Positions 8,154-16,527 of a stretch of 64,000 bases of DNA are shown here, piece by piece. The stretch is from CAZBQJ01 sp964494085 (GTDB lineage Bacteria; Patescibacteriota; Gracilibacteria; UBA1369): positions 62,001-126,000 of the forward strand of contig CAZBQJ010000002.1 in assembly GCA_964494085.1 (NCBI GenBank), read 5' to 3'. Position 1 is the stretch's first letter, and the number at the start of each line of letters is the position of its first letter. Both the position numbers and the translations under genes were made by a program. The notes under the pieces are model-generated. The model had not been told where the DNA came from, searched no databases, and saw nothing but the letters and a program-made list of their open reading frames with translations.

Positions 8154-8371
8154 ATTTTAGTTTTAAGTTTTAAAGCATGAAGCCAGCCAGTTTTGATCAG
8201 ATCATCCAAAGCCGCATAAACCATTTTATGCTGATCTATCAGAGTTTTACCAGCAAATCTACCATCACTTATTTCCAATCCCAGATGATGTCCATCACTG
8301 AAGTCTATTTCCCAATTGCCTTCAGGAAAGTTTTGTTTCAGCCTGGTTTCCACTTCCTTTACCACATCCAT
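8150..8371 (-). CDS. BolA-family protein
   Basis: At 73 residues it covers the minimal BolA fold. Family marks are the DGHHLGLEISDGRFAGKTLI stretch and the following DQHKMVYAAL, with the conserved histidines expected to help bind a bridging [2Fe-2S] cluster with a monothiol glutaredoxin. It is sandwiched between the GDPD gene (1-base overlap) and the glutaredoxin gene (4-base overlap), so translation of the three genes is probably coupled. The likely role is iron-sulfur cluster trafficking or sensing. A nuclease-like IbaG variant cannot be excluded. Confidence 0.88.
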   Translation of the reverse strand: MDVVKEVETRLKQNFPEGNWEIDFSDGHHLGLEISDGRFAGKTLIDQHKMVYAALDDLIKTGWLHALKLKTKI

Positions 8372-9114
8372 TATAAGTTTTTTATTACCTCGGCAATCAT
8401 ACCAGGATAATCAGAAATAATCCCCTGATAATATCTACTTTTCCAGACCTGGCTGGCCATTCGGGGTGTATTTATAACTCCGATAAGAGTATAAATGTCC
8501 CTTCGGCGAGCCCTTTGTGCCAGTCTAAGACATAACAGTCGCCAATTAATTACCAGAAAATCCGCCTCACAAATTTTCATTCTTCTCCAGGGAAAAACCT
8601 CAGAAATCTTCTGCGTGATCCTTCGCCAACCTTTCCAGGCAAACTCTTCATTTCTTCCTCTCACACCCACTATCAATCCAACTTCTACCGTCGGAAAACG
8701 CTTTTTTACCATCAAAAGCGCCTGATCCAGATAACTGGTTATCACAAATTCACACGGAGCAAAATATTTCAAAGTCAAGCTCACTACCTCTTCTTCATAT
8801 CCAGCTTCTTTCAATTCAAGACAGATTTGTAATTCCCCCTCCAGAGCCTTCAAGACATCTTCCAGAGTCGGAAGAACCTGGCCATTAGCATTGGCCTCGG
8901 CTAACAATTCTTCAAAAGTCGCCCCACGGATTCTCTTCGTCCCTATCGCCTGATCATGCCAAACCAGTAAAACTCCATCACGAGTTCTACGAATATCCAT
9001 TTCCACCATTTCAGCCCCCTCTTTCCGGGCTTTCATAAATGCCTCAATAGTATTGTTCTGAGTCACATCTCGACAACCTCGATGGCCAATAATAGTATTG
9101 GTTTTCAAAAGCAT
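8371..9114 (-). CDS. Glycerophosphodiester phosphodiesterase family protein
   Basis: Hydrolyses glycerophosphodiesters to glycerol 3-phosphate and an alcohol. The catalytic elements are all visible: GHRGC with the first histidine at residue 11, EMDIRRTRDG carrying the metal-binding Glu38 and Asp40, and WHDQ with His53. The C-terminal part contains GVINTPR and SDYPG, matching the family's WTVN-type and TDxP-type endings loosely. At 247 residues it is the usual bacterial cytosolic size, without signal peptide. It heads a three-gene cluster with bolA and the glutaredoxin. The divergent promoter region to the next gene is 116 bases. Confidence 0.9.
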   Translation of the reverse strand: MLLKTNTIIGHRGCRDVTQNNTIEAFMKARKEGAEMVEMDIRRTRDGVLLVWHDQAIGTKRIRGATFEELLAEANANGQVLPTLEDVLKALEGELQICLELKEAGYEEEVVSLTLKYFAPCEFVITSYLDQALLMVKKRFPTVEVGLIVGVRGRNEEFAWKGWRRITQKISEVFPWRRMKICEADFLVINWRLLCLRLAQRARRRDIYTLIGVINTPRMASQVWKSRYYQGIISDYPGMIAEVIKNL

Positions 9115-9177
9115 CTGTTATTAATTAGTTTCAATTCATTGTTAATGGCACGCATCGATAAGCCCAAATAAAAAACC

Positions 9178-9205
9178 TTGCAAAAACCCCGTAAGATTGT
9201 ATGAT
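9178..9205 (+). promoter_or_regulatory. Sigma-70-type promoter
   Basis: TTGCAA and TATGAT are separated by 16 bases, ending 25 bases before the ATG of the next plus-strand gene. The match to consensus is moderate and the position is appropriate. Confidence 0.5.
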
Positions 9206-9230
9206 AAGTCCTCAATAATTCTCTTTAGAC

Positions 9231-10181
9231 ATGGCAGCCAGTAAACTCAAAAGGCCTCTAGTCATAGATCAGCTTTACGAGCAAAAGGAAATCCTTGCTC
9301 GAATACTTGGTATTCCTAGAATGGAGCCAATCGTTTATGAATCAACCAATCTTACTCGAACCAAAATATTGGATCTCGTCGGCAAACACCTGGCTTCCAA
9401 TGATTGGGATAGTGAAGAAAAAGCCGAGCTGATCGAGTCTCTCCAGGACACCAAGACTACCGAGTTGGAACAAATCCGCCAACGATTTGCCCGCTGGATT
9501 CACAAGATCACTTCTCATAATAAATATATGTCCGCCCAGGAAGGATATCTCAATCAAGATCATCCTCAAGTAGGTCCATCACATAAAACAAGTTTACATA
9601 AATTCCTGACTCAGTATGCTTATAATGAATTAGAAATTGGGCCAAATGAAACCCTCTTCCACGGAGTCGAAGTTAACCCTACTGCAGATTTCGAAATACC
9701 AAATGGGTCTAATCACACCAACCATAAAGCTAAAAATGGTCATGGTCGTCCCTCATTAATGCCGGCAGCACAATATGCCGACATTTTAGGGAGCATTTCA
9801 ACCAAAGGCTTAAAAGCCAGTCCAGCCATGGAAAATCTACCCAAACTGGAATCTATCTTTGCTGTTAGTGAAGCTAATCTTACTTATGGTCTAGCCGGAG
9901 TCTGTTTCAATTTAGGAGAGCGGGAAAAAGCCTGGGGGCAAACCTGCAATCCCATCGAAGGTATCCAAATAGTTAAGCCGGTCATCAAAGAGAAGTTAAC
10001 AATTTTTCTAAAGTCTCCAGACTTTCTCGATTATCTGGATGAAGAAGTCTGTGGCGCTCAGAGTATACTAGCGACGCTCGATATTGACCGTTTCATGAAT
10101 TATCAAATCCGTCTGGAAGAGGAATTATCCAAACGGGGAATCCCCTACGTTATTATCGATCCGGAAGGAGTTGAAGTTTAA
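9231..10181 (+). CDS. Hypothetical protein, 316 aa
   Basis: I do not recognise this protein. It has no signal peptide or membrane helix. The N-terminal third is helical and charged (residues ~1-105). A short His/Asn-rich linker (HTNHKAKNGHGRPS, ~165-180) leads to a C-terminal domain with TYGLAGVCFNLGEREKAWG and a closing RGIPYVIIDPEGVEV strand. It has its own promoter-like sequence and ends with a 4-base overlap with convergent korB. Codon use matches the neighbours. Confidence 0.7.
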   Translation: MAASKLKRPLVIDQLYEQKEILARILGIPRMEPIVYESTNLTRTKILDLVGKHLASNDWDSEEKAELIESLQDTKTTELEQIRQRFARWIHKITSHNKYMSAQEGYLNQDHPQVGPSHKTSLHKFLTQYAYNELEIGPNETLFHGVEVNPTADFEIPNGSNHTNHKAKNGHGRPSLMPAAQYADILGSISTKGLKASPAMENLPKLESIFAVSEANLTYGLAGVCFNLGEREKAWGQTCNPIEGIQIVKPVIKEKLTIFLKSPDFLDYLDEEVCGAQSILATLDIDRFMNYQIRLEEELSKRGIPYVIIDPEGVEV

Positions 10182-11038
10182 TAATATTTTGCCAACAGCG
10201 GAGCGAGGTCAATATTATCGATTGGTAAATCAACTGCCGCGACTTCAGCTCGCCCCGGATCTTGGTCTTCATAAGTAGCATGCTCTGATTGATAGATAAT
10301 CCCTACCGGATATTTTTCTCGTTCCAGGGCTTTATCCATAGCCGCTTGCCAGTCATGAATATTGTAACCTTCTTCCTTATCCAGGTTATAGGTATGTTCC
10401 AGGAAATAAGCATAGGTTTGAATTTTATTGAAAGTCACACAGGGTTGGAAAATATCAACTAACGCAAATCCTTTGTGTTCCATAGCCGCCTGTAAAATCT
10501 TTGTTAAATGTGGGGCGTCTCCGGCATAACCTCGAGCCACAAAAGTACATCCCAAACTCAGAGCCAAGGCCAAGGGGTTGAGAGGTTCTTCAATAGCTCC
10601 AAATGGTGAAGAAGGAGAAATGTATCCTTTATCCGAAGTGGGAGTCATCTGACCTTTGGTCAGGCCATAGACCATATTGTTGTGAACCATCAAAGTCATG
10701 TCAATATTGCGACGGATTGCATGGACAAAATGACCAACCCCTATTCCATAACCACCACCATCTCCACAATCCACCAAGACCTTCAGATTACGATTGGCAA
10801 ATTTCACCCCGGTAGCCACCGCCACCGCACGACCATGTAAACTGTGCAAACCATAAGTATTTACCCAGTGCGTAATTTTCCCGCTACAGCCAATATCTGT
10901 TACCATCGCTACACTATGCGGATCCAATTGCAAATTTGTTAATGCTTGCTTGGTAGCGACTTGAATACCAAAGTCTCCACAACCCGGACACCAGTCCGGT
11001 TTAGCAACAGTATCAAAATCCTTTGTTTGAATAGTCAT
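10178..11038 (-). CDS. korB: 2-oxoacid:ferredoxin oxidoreductase, beta subunit
   Basis: The thiamine-diphosphate-binding subunit of an enzyme that oxidatively decarboxylates a 2-oxoacid to its acyl-CoA while reducing ferredoxin. Visible marks: PDWCPGCGDFG near the N-terminus (cluster cysteines), VTDIGCSGK, LHGRAVAVATGVKFAN, the TPP motif beginning at DCGDGGGYGIGVGHF, and NNMVYGLTKGQMTPTS. The 286-residue length suits the KorB/VorB/PorB group. The substrate (2-oxoglutarate or pyruvate-like) cannot be settled by eye; the fused gamma-alpha partner favours the Kor type. One small membrane-protein gene separates it from korA on the same strand. Confidence 0.92.
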   Translation of the reverse strand: MTIQTKDFDTVAKPDWCPGCGDFGIQVATKQALTNLQLDPHSVAMVTDIGCSGKITHWVNTYGLHSLHGRAVAVATGVKFANRNLKVLVDCGDGGGYGIGVGHFVHAIRRNIDMTLMVHNNMVYGLTKGQMTPTSDKGYISPSSPFGAIEEPLNPLALALSLGCTFVARGYAGDAPHLTKILQAAMEHKGFALVDIFQPCVTFNKIQTYAYFLEHTYNLDKEEGYNIHDWQAAMDKALEREKYPVGIIYQSEHATYEDQDPGRAEVAAVDLPIDNIDLAPLLAKYY

Positions 11039-11055
11039 AATCTTTGATTAACTAA

Positions 11056-11523
11056 TTATTCTAAGAAAGGTAAACTTTTTACTAACTTTGTTTTTCTCCA
11101 CCAGGTTGCCGCCTGATCTTTGTTTGTCGCAAAAATCAGAAATATCAATAAATAAATTATATGCTCATCAATCACCGGGTTTTGATGAGGAGGAAAGTGT
11201 GAAGCCCACATTAGAAACATCATCAAGGCCCCGGAGTAGCCGGCAATTTTTATGCCAACACCCAGTAAAAGCGCTAAGCCGATTAGTAATAGGCCCAGCA
11301 TAAACATCCAATCCACCAACGGCACGCCTGCCATGCTTTGAAAAATACCAGCCAGTGGTCCGGTTGAAGATTTCAAAAAGCCAAGTGCTGGAGACGATCC
11401 ATTCAGCCATGAGTTAGCGGCCTGGGTAGAAATTCCCAGTCCGAATAATTTATCAAAAAATGACCATAGCAAAATCCAACTCATCGAAAGTCGCAGTATT
11501 GTCCAGATCCATATATTTTTCAT
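11056..11523 (-). CDS. DoxX/DoxD-like four-helix membrane protein
   Basis: A 155-residue integral membrane protein. An N-terminal RLSMSWILLWSFFDKLFGLG segment is followed by hydrophobic helices at about GVPLVDWMFMLGLLLIGLALLLG, AGYSGALMMFLMWASHF and a last one at HIIYLLIFLIF; it resembles DoxX/DoxD-type quinone-linked membrane proteins. ATG at 11523 is preferred over an upstream in-frame TTG at 11541. It lies between korA and korB, 17 and 33 bases away, with no other gene, so it is probably co-transcribed with them. A link between 2-oxoacid oxidation and a membrane carrier is inference from position only. Confidence 0.78.
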   Translation of the reverse strand: MKNIWIWTILRLSMSWILLWSFFDKLFGLGISTQAANSWLNGSSPALGFLKSSTGPLAGIFQSMAGVPLVDWMFMLGLLLIGLALLLGVGIKIAGYSGALMMFLMWASHFPPHQNPVIDEHIIYLLIFLIFATNKDQAATWWRKTKLVKSLPFLE

Positions 11524-11556
11524 ATTATTCAAGGTTATCAAATTAAATTTTATTAC

Positions 11557-13413
11557 TTATTTATTCAGCAGGGCTTTAGTCCGATCATACAATTCATGTG
11601 CTGTAAATTGACGGCCTGACCATTTCAAAAGTTTCTGATTCAAAAAAATACCGGTCTTTTCAGCAATATATCCGCACATCTGCCCTTCATAGTTCATTTC
11701 CACTCCAACGGTGAATCTGCATTTATTCAAAATACTCTTTACCTCTTCCGTATGAAAAGGAATGAAATATAAAATTTGCAACATATTCGCTTTTATGCCC
11801 TCCATCTTGAGCATTTGCAGCACTTCCAATAAAGCATCTTTTGGTGAGCCCCAGGTTACAAAAGTAAGATCGGCTTCTTCGGCGGGGTAAGCTGGTCCTT
11901 CGACAAAAGCTCCATTTTTCCCCGGCCCGATTAATTTTGGGGCTGGCAAATCCTGCAAACAAAACTCCAGTTTCTTCAGGCGTTTAGCATGCATTAGAGT
12001 ACGGTTTTCTGCAGTTTCAGTCAGGTCACCTGTTTCGTCATGCTCATCAGTTGCTGAACGATGACGACCTCCTTTAGTCCCCGGAAGCACTCGTGGTGAG
12101 ACACCATTTTCTTCGAATTTATAACGCATAAATCCATCATCGATAGTTTTATATCCGGTTTCACGCAGTTTTTCCACTTCTGCTTCATCCCTGATCAGCC
12201 ATCCTCGATCTACTTTCAAGTCTTCCATTGGAAAGGCTTCCAGATTTTTAATAGTCTCTGCCAAGTGTTTATCAGAAATAATCATTGCCGGCATTTGATA
12301 TTTTTCTGCGATATTAAAGGCTTCAAAAGTTTTATAAAACATTTCCCGGTAATCCCCAGGCGCTACCACCAATCTGGGGAATTCTCCCTGGGAGGCATGC
12401 GTGATAAACCGTAAGTCACCTTGTTCGGTCCGTGTGGGTAGCCCGGTCGACGGGCCGGGTCTCATGGCTTCATATACTACAACCGGTGTTTCGATCATTC
12501 CCGCTTGACCAATTGCTTCAGACATTAGTGAAAATCCACCGCCAGAGGTAGCTGTCATAGCCCGTACTCCCGCCCAGGAAGCACCCACTACCATATTCAT
12601 TGCGGCCAATTCATCTTCCGTGTGTTTAACAATAATATTGTAGTCTTTAGCGTTTTTAGACATGAAATGCAGTACTGAAGTCGAAGGAGTCATCGGGTAT
12701 TCAGCGATCAACTTTACTCCGGCTTTCACAGCCCCAAAACAAACCATATCATTACCAGTCACCAATAGGCGGCGCGGTTGACCTACCACCGGCTTCAAAC
12801 CAAATCCAAATTCCGCTACTTGATAATTGGCGTTCACATAATCAGATCCGGCCCGCGCCGCCGCTATATTATTATTTACGACCACTTCTCCTTTATGGAT
12901 AAATGCCTCCTTTAAAATCTCTTCATACTTGGCGACATCAAGACCAAGTAAAGCCAAGGAAGCCCCCAAGCCAACCGTATTCCTGGTGATGGCCCCTTTG
13001 CCAACTTCCATGGCAATCTTTCGCAGCGGCACAGCATATACTTTTATACCTACTGGGAATTTATAATCTTTTACAGCATCAGCATCATATATTACTCCAC
13101 CTCCCTCTACTATTTCTTTGACATGCATGTCTAGAGTCTCTTTATTCATAGCCAGTAACAAGTCCAAAATTTCTTTATGAATCGAGACTTCAAAATCTGC
13201 CACACGAATAACATTGGAATTATGTCCACCACGAATCAAAGAAGGATATTCAGCATTACCAAAGGTATATAAACCAGCTCTTGAACAGGTTAAAGCAAAA
13301 TAATGTCCGGCACTCTGAATCCCAAATCCAGCCTCTCCACCGATCATCCAGGTTAAATCGTTGATCTTTTTGGATCTCCTCACATTGACGGCCGGCTCTG
13401 TAGGATTTACCAT
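11557..13413 (-). CDS. korA: 2-oxoacid:ferredoxin oxidoreductase, fused gamma-alpha subunit
   Basis: Partner of korB. Residues ~18-200 form the gamma domain (MIGGEAGFGIQSAGHYF, YPSLIRGGHNSNVIRVAD). Residues ~215-450 form the pyrimidine-binding alpha domain, including GNDMVCFGAVKAG, EYPMTPSTSVLHFM, TSGGGFSLMSEAIGQAGM and PSTGLPTRTEQGD. Residues ~490-618 form the C-terminal domain with TFVTWGSPKDALLEVL. The gamma-before-alpha fusion and 618-residue length are typical of KorA in anaerobes and archaea. No ferredoxin-type delta subunit is in the window. The gene starts with ATG and leads the korA-doxX-korB group on the minus strand. Confidence 0.93.
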   Translation of the reverse strand: MVNPTEPAVNVRRSKKINDLTWMIGGEAGFGIQSAGHYFALTCSRAGLYTFGNAEYPSLIRGGHNSNVIRVADFEVSIHKEILDLLLAMNKETLDMHVKEIVEGGGVIYDADAVKDYKFPVGIKVYAVPLRKIAMEVGKGAITRNTVGLGASLALLGLDVAKYEEILKEAFIHKGEVVVNNNIAAARAGSDYVNANYQVAEFGFGLKPVVGQPRRLLVTGNDMVCFGAVKAGVKLIAEYPMTPSTSVLHFMSKNAKDYNIIVKHTEDELAAMNMVVGASWAGVRAMTATSGGGFSLMSEAIGQAGMIETPVVVYEAMRPGPSTGLPTRTEQGDLRFITHASQGEFPRLVVAPGDYREMFYKTFEAFNIAEKYQMPAMIISDKHLAETIKNLEAFPMEDLKVDRGWLIRDEAEVEKLRETGYKTIDDGFMRYKFEENGVSPRVLPGTKGGRHRSATDEHDETGDLTETAENRTLMHAKRLKKLEFCLQDLPAPKLIGPGKNGAFVEGPAYPAEEADLTFVTWGSPKDALLEVLQMLKMEGIKANMLQILYFIPFHTEEVKSILNKCRFTVGVEMNYEGQMCGYIAEKTGIFLNQKLLKWSGRQFTAHELYDRTKALLNK

Positions 13414-13568
13414 ATTTGTTACAACAATTATTCTACACTAACCTTACCCCAGCCGGCCGTAGTGAGCTAATAATTTTTATTGCTATTCCAAATATTTCAC
13501 TGCACAATCAAAATAAAGTGGTCGCGTGTGTCAAACCGGGACAATATGTAGAGACATTATTAAGCAAT

Positions 13569-13658
13569 GGAGAGGTGGCTGAGTGGTCGAAAGCGCTGCT
13601 CTCGAAAAGCAGTAAGGGGGCAACCCCTTCGAGGGTTCAAATCCCTCCCTCTCCGCCA
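13569..13658 (+). tRNA. tRNA-Ser (anticodon CGA), CCA encoded
   Basis: A class II tRNA: acceptor GGAGAGG pairs with CCTCTCC, the anticodon stem CTGCT/AGCAG encloses the loop CTCGAAA (anticodon CGA, codon UCG), a long variable arm is present, and the T arm is GAGGG-TTCAAAT-CCCTC. The discriminator is G and CCA is encoded. Confidence 0.97.
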
Positions 13659-13806
13659 AATTCTCCACTCATCCAAAACCATTAAATAATGGCTTTCTCA
13701 TCTGAATTTGAGGCCTTTCTAATCATCCGCTCTTGCCTTAGTCGGAGTCCATAGAGTACATTAGTTTTGTAGTTGCGGAACTATGTAACTTCATACATTA
13801 TTCGTC

Positions 13807-13829
13807 CCGCTTATTGTGTTGCCAAGCGG
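13807..13829 (+). promoter_or_regulatory. Hairpin just upstream of the cobalamin operon
   Basis: CCGCTT pairs with AAGCGG around an 11-nt loop and is followed by TTTT, only 17 bases before the ATG at 13847. It could act as an attenuator or occlude ribosome entry. No B12 box or other cobalamin riboswitch element was found around it. Confidence 0.35.
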
Positions 13830-13846
13830 TTTTAACAACTTTTTTT

Positions 13847-14245
13847 ATGGAAACATACAAAAAGAATTGGTTTAAATATATTGTTGGATTTATTGTCTTT
13901 CTGTTGATTCGACTTGTTCCATTTCGTCCTCCCAATATTGAGCCAATACTCTCGACACAAATGCCATTCTCCAAAGCCTATGGGAAAGTCGCCGGATTTT
14001 CTTTCGCCTTTTTGAGTATGATTTCCTATGATCTGATCACTTCTAAAGTAGGATTATGGACTTTCGTAACTGCAATCGCTTATGGATTTCTAGGAATATG
14101 GGCATCACAATATTTCCAAAACAAAAAGAGCGATTCCTGGAATTATGTCAAGTTCGCTATCATGGGAACATTGGCCTTTGATGCTGAAAATGAAAAATTT
14201 GAAACAAAGTCAATTATTGCAATTTTTAATCCAAAACAGGTATGA
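13847..14245 (+). CDS. ECF transporter S-component-like membrane protein, C-terminally short
   Basis: A 132-residue membrane protein. The order YIVGFIVFLLIRLVPFRPPN, ILSTQMPFSKAYG, VAGFSFAFLSMISYDLITS and VGLWTFVTAIAYGFLGIWAS resembles the substrate-binding (S) components of energy-coupling factor vitamin transporters. Relatives usually continue after a segment like AIMGTLAFDA with two more helices; here that point is followed by a polar, unrelated tail (ENEKFETKSII...) that runs into the next start codon. The gene is probably truncated and may be non-functional. It overlaps nrdJ by 4 bases. Cobalamin is the obvious candidate substrate from context, which is inference. Confidence 0.6.
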   Translation: METYKKNWFKYIVGFIVFLLIRLVPFRPPNIEPILSTQMPFSKAYGKVAGFSFAFLSMISYDLITSKVGLWTFVTAIAYGFLGIWASQYFQNKKSDSWNYVKFAIMGTLAFDAENEKFETKSIIAIFNPKQV

Positions 14246-16524
14246 AAAAAAATGTCAGTAGAAAAAAATATTCTTCATTGGGACAGATAGAGAAACGGGA
14301 TGGTATGATCGTTCCTTTTGATGACAAACGTATCACTCGCGCTATTTTTCGGGCCATGCAGTCTGTCAAAGAAGGAGACGAAATACACGCTGGGAAAGTG
14401 ATGCACAGAGTAGTGGATTTACTCCTTCAACTCAAAAAGGAAAAGAAGTTAAGAAAGTTTATTCCTCATGTCGAGGCAATCCAGGATATCGTGGAAAATG
14501 AACTTATTGCTTCAGGTTTTTTGAAAACGGCCAAAGCCTATATCCTTTATCGAAAAGAAAGATCAACAATACGAGAAAAAACCGGTTTTGTTCCGGAGAA
14601 AGTCAAAGAACTTGTTGTAAAAGGTAAGAAATATTTCAGAAATCCATTGGCTGAGTTTGTTTATTATCGTACTTACGCCAAGTGGATAGAAGAAGAAGGT
14701 CGTCGTGAGACCTGGATCGAAACCATCGATCGTTATATCGATTTTATGCGCGACAATATCAATGGCAAACTTACTGACGCTGAATATGCTGAAATTCGTG
14801 AAACGATTCTCAAACAAGAGGCCATGCCATCCATGCGTCTTTTGCAATTCGCCGGCAAAGCTACCAGACGGACCAATGTCTGTGCTTATAATTGCTCTTT
14901 TATTGCTCCCAAAAGTTTTCAGGATTTCGCTGAGATTATGTATATCTCCATGTGTGGAACAGGAGTTGGTTGGTCGGTAGAAAGTGAAAATATTCAAGCG
15001 CTTCCCCAAATCTTAAAACAAACAGGTAAAAAATTACCCGTATATATAATCCCTGATAGTAAAGAAGGTTGGGCAGATGCTTTTTCTTTCGGCTTGAAAA
15101 CCTGGTTCGAAGGACGGGATGTCACTTTTGATTTCTCCCTGATTCGTCCTGCCGGATCACGTCTGAAAACCATGGGCGGAAAGAGTTCGGGGCCCGCACC
15201 ACTTCAAGCTCTTTTAGAATTTACCCGTGAGCGTGTACTACGTCGTCAGGGCAGGCATTTGTCAAATCTGGATGCCCATGACATTATCTGTAAAATCGGT
15301 GAATGCGTTGTCGCCGGCGGAGTCCGTAGAAGTGCCATGATTTCACTTTCAGATCTGGATGATGAAATGATTCGCGATTCAAAAAAAGGTCAGTTTTACC
15401 TCTCTGAAGGACAAAGAATGCTTGCTAATAATTCTGCCGTCTATCTTTCCAAACCGGATTCAATTGAATTCCTCGATGAATGGATTGCTTTGATGAAAAG
15501 TGGTAGTGGAGAGAGAGGAATCTTTAATCGTGGTGGACTCGCTGGAACCCTACCAAAGCGAAGACTCGATCAATTCAAAGGTGGCATCTACCCATCATGG
15601 GGGACCAATCCCTGTGGAGAAATCATTCTTCAATCAAAACAATTTTGTAACCTTTCCGAAGTAGTGGCTCGTGCGGATGACACGGAAAAAAGCCTACTCA
15701 GGAAAGTCCGCATTGCAACAATACTAGGGACTTACCAATCAACACTTTCTTATTTCCCCTATCTATCCAAAGAGTGGAAAAAGAATTGCGAAAAAGAAAG
15801 ACTGCTCGGAGTATCCATCACCGGACAATGGGATTGCAAGCTTGCCCGTAATCCAAAAATCCTGGAAAAAATGAAACAGGTTGCGATTGAAACAAATAAA
15901 AAATATGCCAAACGTTTTGGTGTGTCACGGTCAATGTGCATCACCTGTGTAAAACCATCAGGAACAGTTTCACAGACAGTCGATTGTGCTTCCGGTATGC
16001 ATCCTCGTCATTCGGCATTTTACATCCGTCGTGTTCGTATTTCGGCTACTGACGCTCTTTTCAAAATGCTCAAAGATCAAGGAGTACCATATTATCCGGA
16101 AGTCGGGCAGACTCTCGAATCTGCTTCAACATATGTACTCGAATTCCCGGTAAAAGCCCCTGATGGTGCTATTTGCAAAGATGATATCAATGCCCTTACT
16201 CAATTAGAACACTGGAAAGTAGTTAAACAACATTATACAGAACACAATCCATCTGTCACCATTTCCGTCGGAGATGATGAATGGTTAAAGGTTGCAGATT
16301 GGATTTACGAAAATTGGGATTTAGTCGGAGGGCTTTCCTTCCTTCCTCGGTCAAATCATGTCTATCAACTCGCGCCATACGAAGCGATCAACAAAGAAAG
16401 ATATGAAGAAATGAAAAAACGCCTGGGCGAATTAGACTTTTCTAAAATCGTTACCTATGAAAGGGACGATGAAACAGAGGTCAAGCGTGAACTTGCCTGT
16501 GTCGGAGGTCTTTGTGAAATATAA
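14242..16524 (+). CDS. nrdJ: Adenosylcobalamin-dependent (class II) ribonucleoside-triphosphate reductase
   Basis: Makes deoxynucleotides in the presence or absence of oxygen, using adenosylcobalamin as radical source. The 760-residue protein starts with an ATP-cone (IEKRDGMIVPFDDKRITRAI, ~residues 17-110). The catalytic barrel follows with NVCAYNCSF (~212-220) and NPCGEIILQSKQFCNLSE, whose cysteines at 458 and 469 have the 11-residue spacing of the active-site pair in the monomeric Lactobacillus enzyme. The C-terminal CVGGLC pair (753, 758) is the usual shuttle dithiol. Overlaps the upstream S-component-like gene by 4 bases and precedes the adenosyltransferase by 3 bases, so the operon is tight. 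Confidence 0.96.
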   Translation: MKKNVSRKKYSSLGQIEKRDGMIVPFDDKRITRAIFRAMQSVKEGDEIHAGKVMHRVVDLLLQLKKEKKLRKFIPHVEAIQDIVENELIASGFLKTAKAYILYRKERSTIREKTGFVPEKVKELVVKGKKYFRNPLAEFVYYRTYAKWIEEEGRRETWIETIDRYIDFMRDNINGKLTDAEYAEIRETILKQEAMPSMRLLQFAGKATRRTNVCAYNCSFIAPKSFQDFAEIMYISMCGTGVGWSVESENIQALPQILKQTGKKLPVYIIPDSKEGWADAFSFGLKTWFEGRDVTFDFSLIRPAGSRLKTMGGKSSGPAPLQALLEFTRERVLRRQGRHLSNLDAHDIICKIGECVVAGGVRRSAMISLSDLDDEMIRDSKKGQFYLSEGQRMLANNSAVYLSKPDSIEFLDEWIALMKSGSGERGIFNRGGLAGTLPKRRLDQFKGGIYPSWGTNPCGEIILQSKQFCNLSEVVARADDTEKSLLRKVRIATILGTYQSTLSYFPYLSKEWKKNCEKERLLGVSITGQWDCKLARNPKILEKMKQVAIETNKKYAKRFGVSRSMCITCVKPSGTVSQTVDCASGMHPRHSAFYIRRVRISATDALFKMLKDQGVPYYPEVGQTLESASTYVLEFPVKAPDGAICKDDINALTQLEHWKVVKQHYTEHNPSVTISVGDDEWLKVADWIYENWDLVGGLSFLPRSNHVYQLAPYEAINKERYEEMKKRLGELDFSKIVTYERDDETEVKRELACVGGLCEI

Positions 16525-16527
16525 CCT

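Noticed and set aside
13416..13685. 89-residue plus-strand frame
   Set aside because: It runs through the tRNA-Ser gene and has no protein-like features.
13660..13846. Cobalamin riboswitch before the B12 operon
   Set aside because: No B12 box and no matching fold could be drawn.
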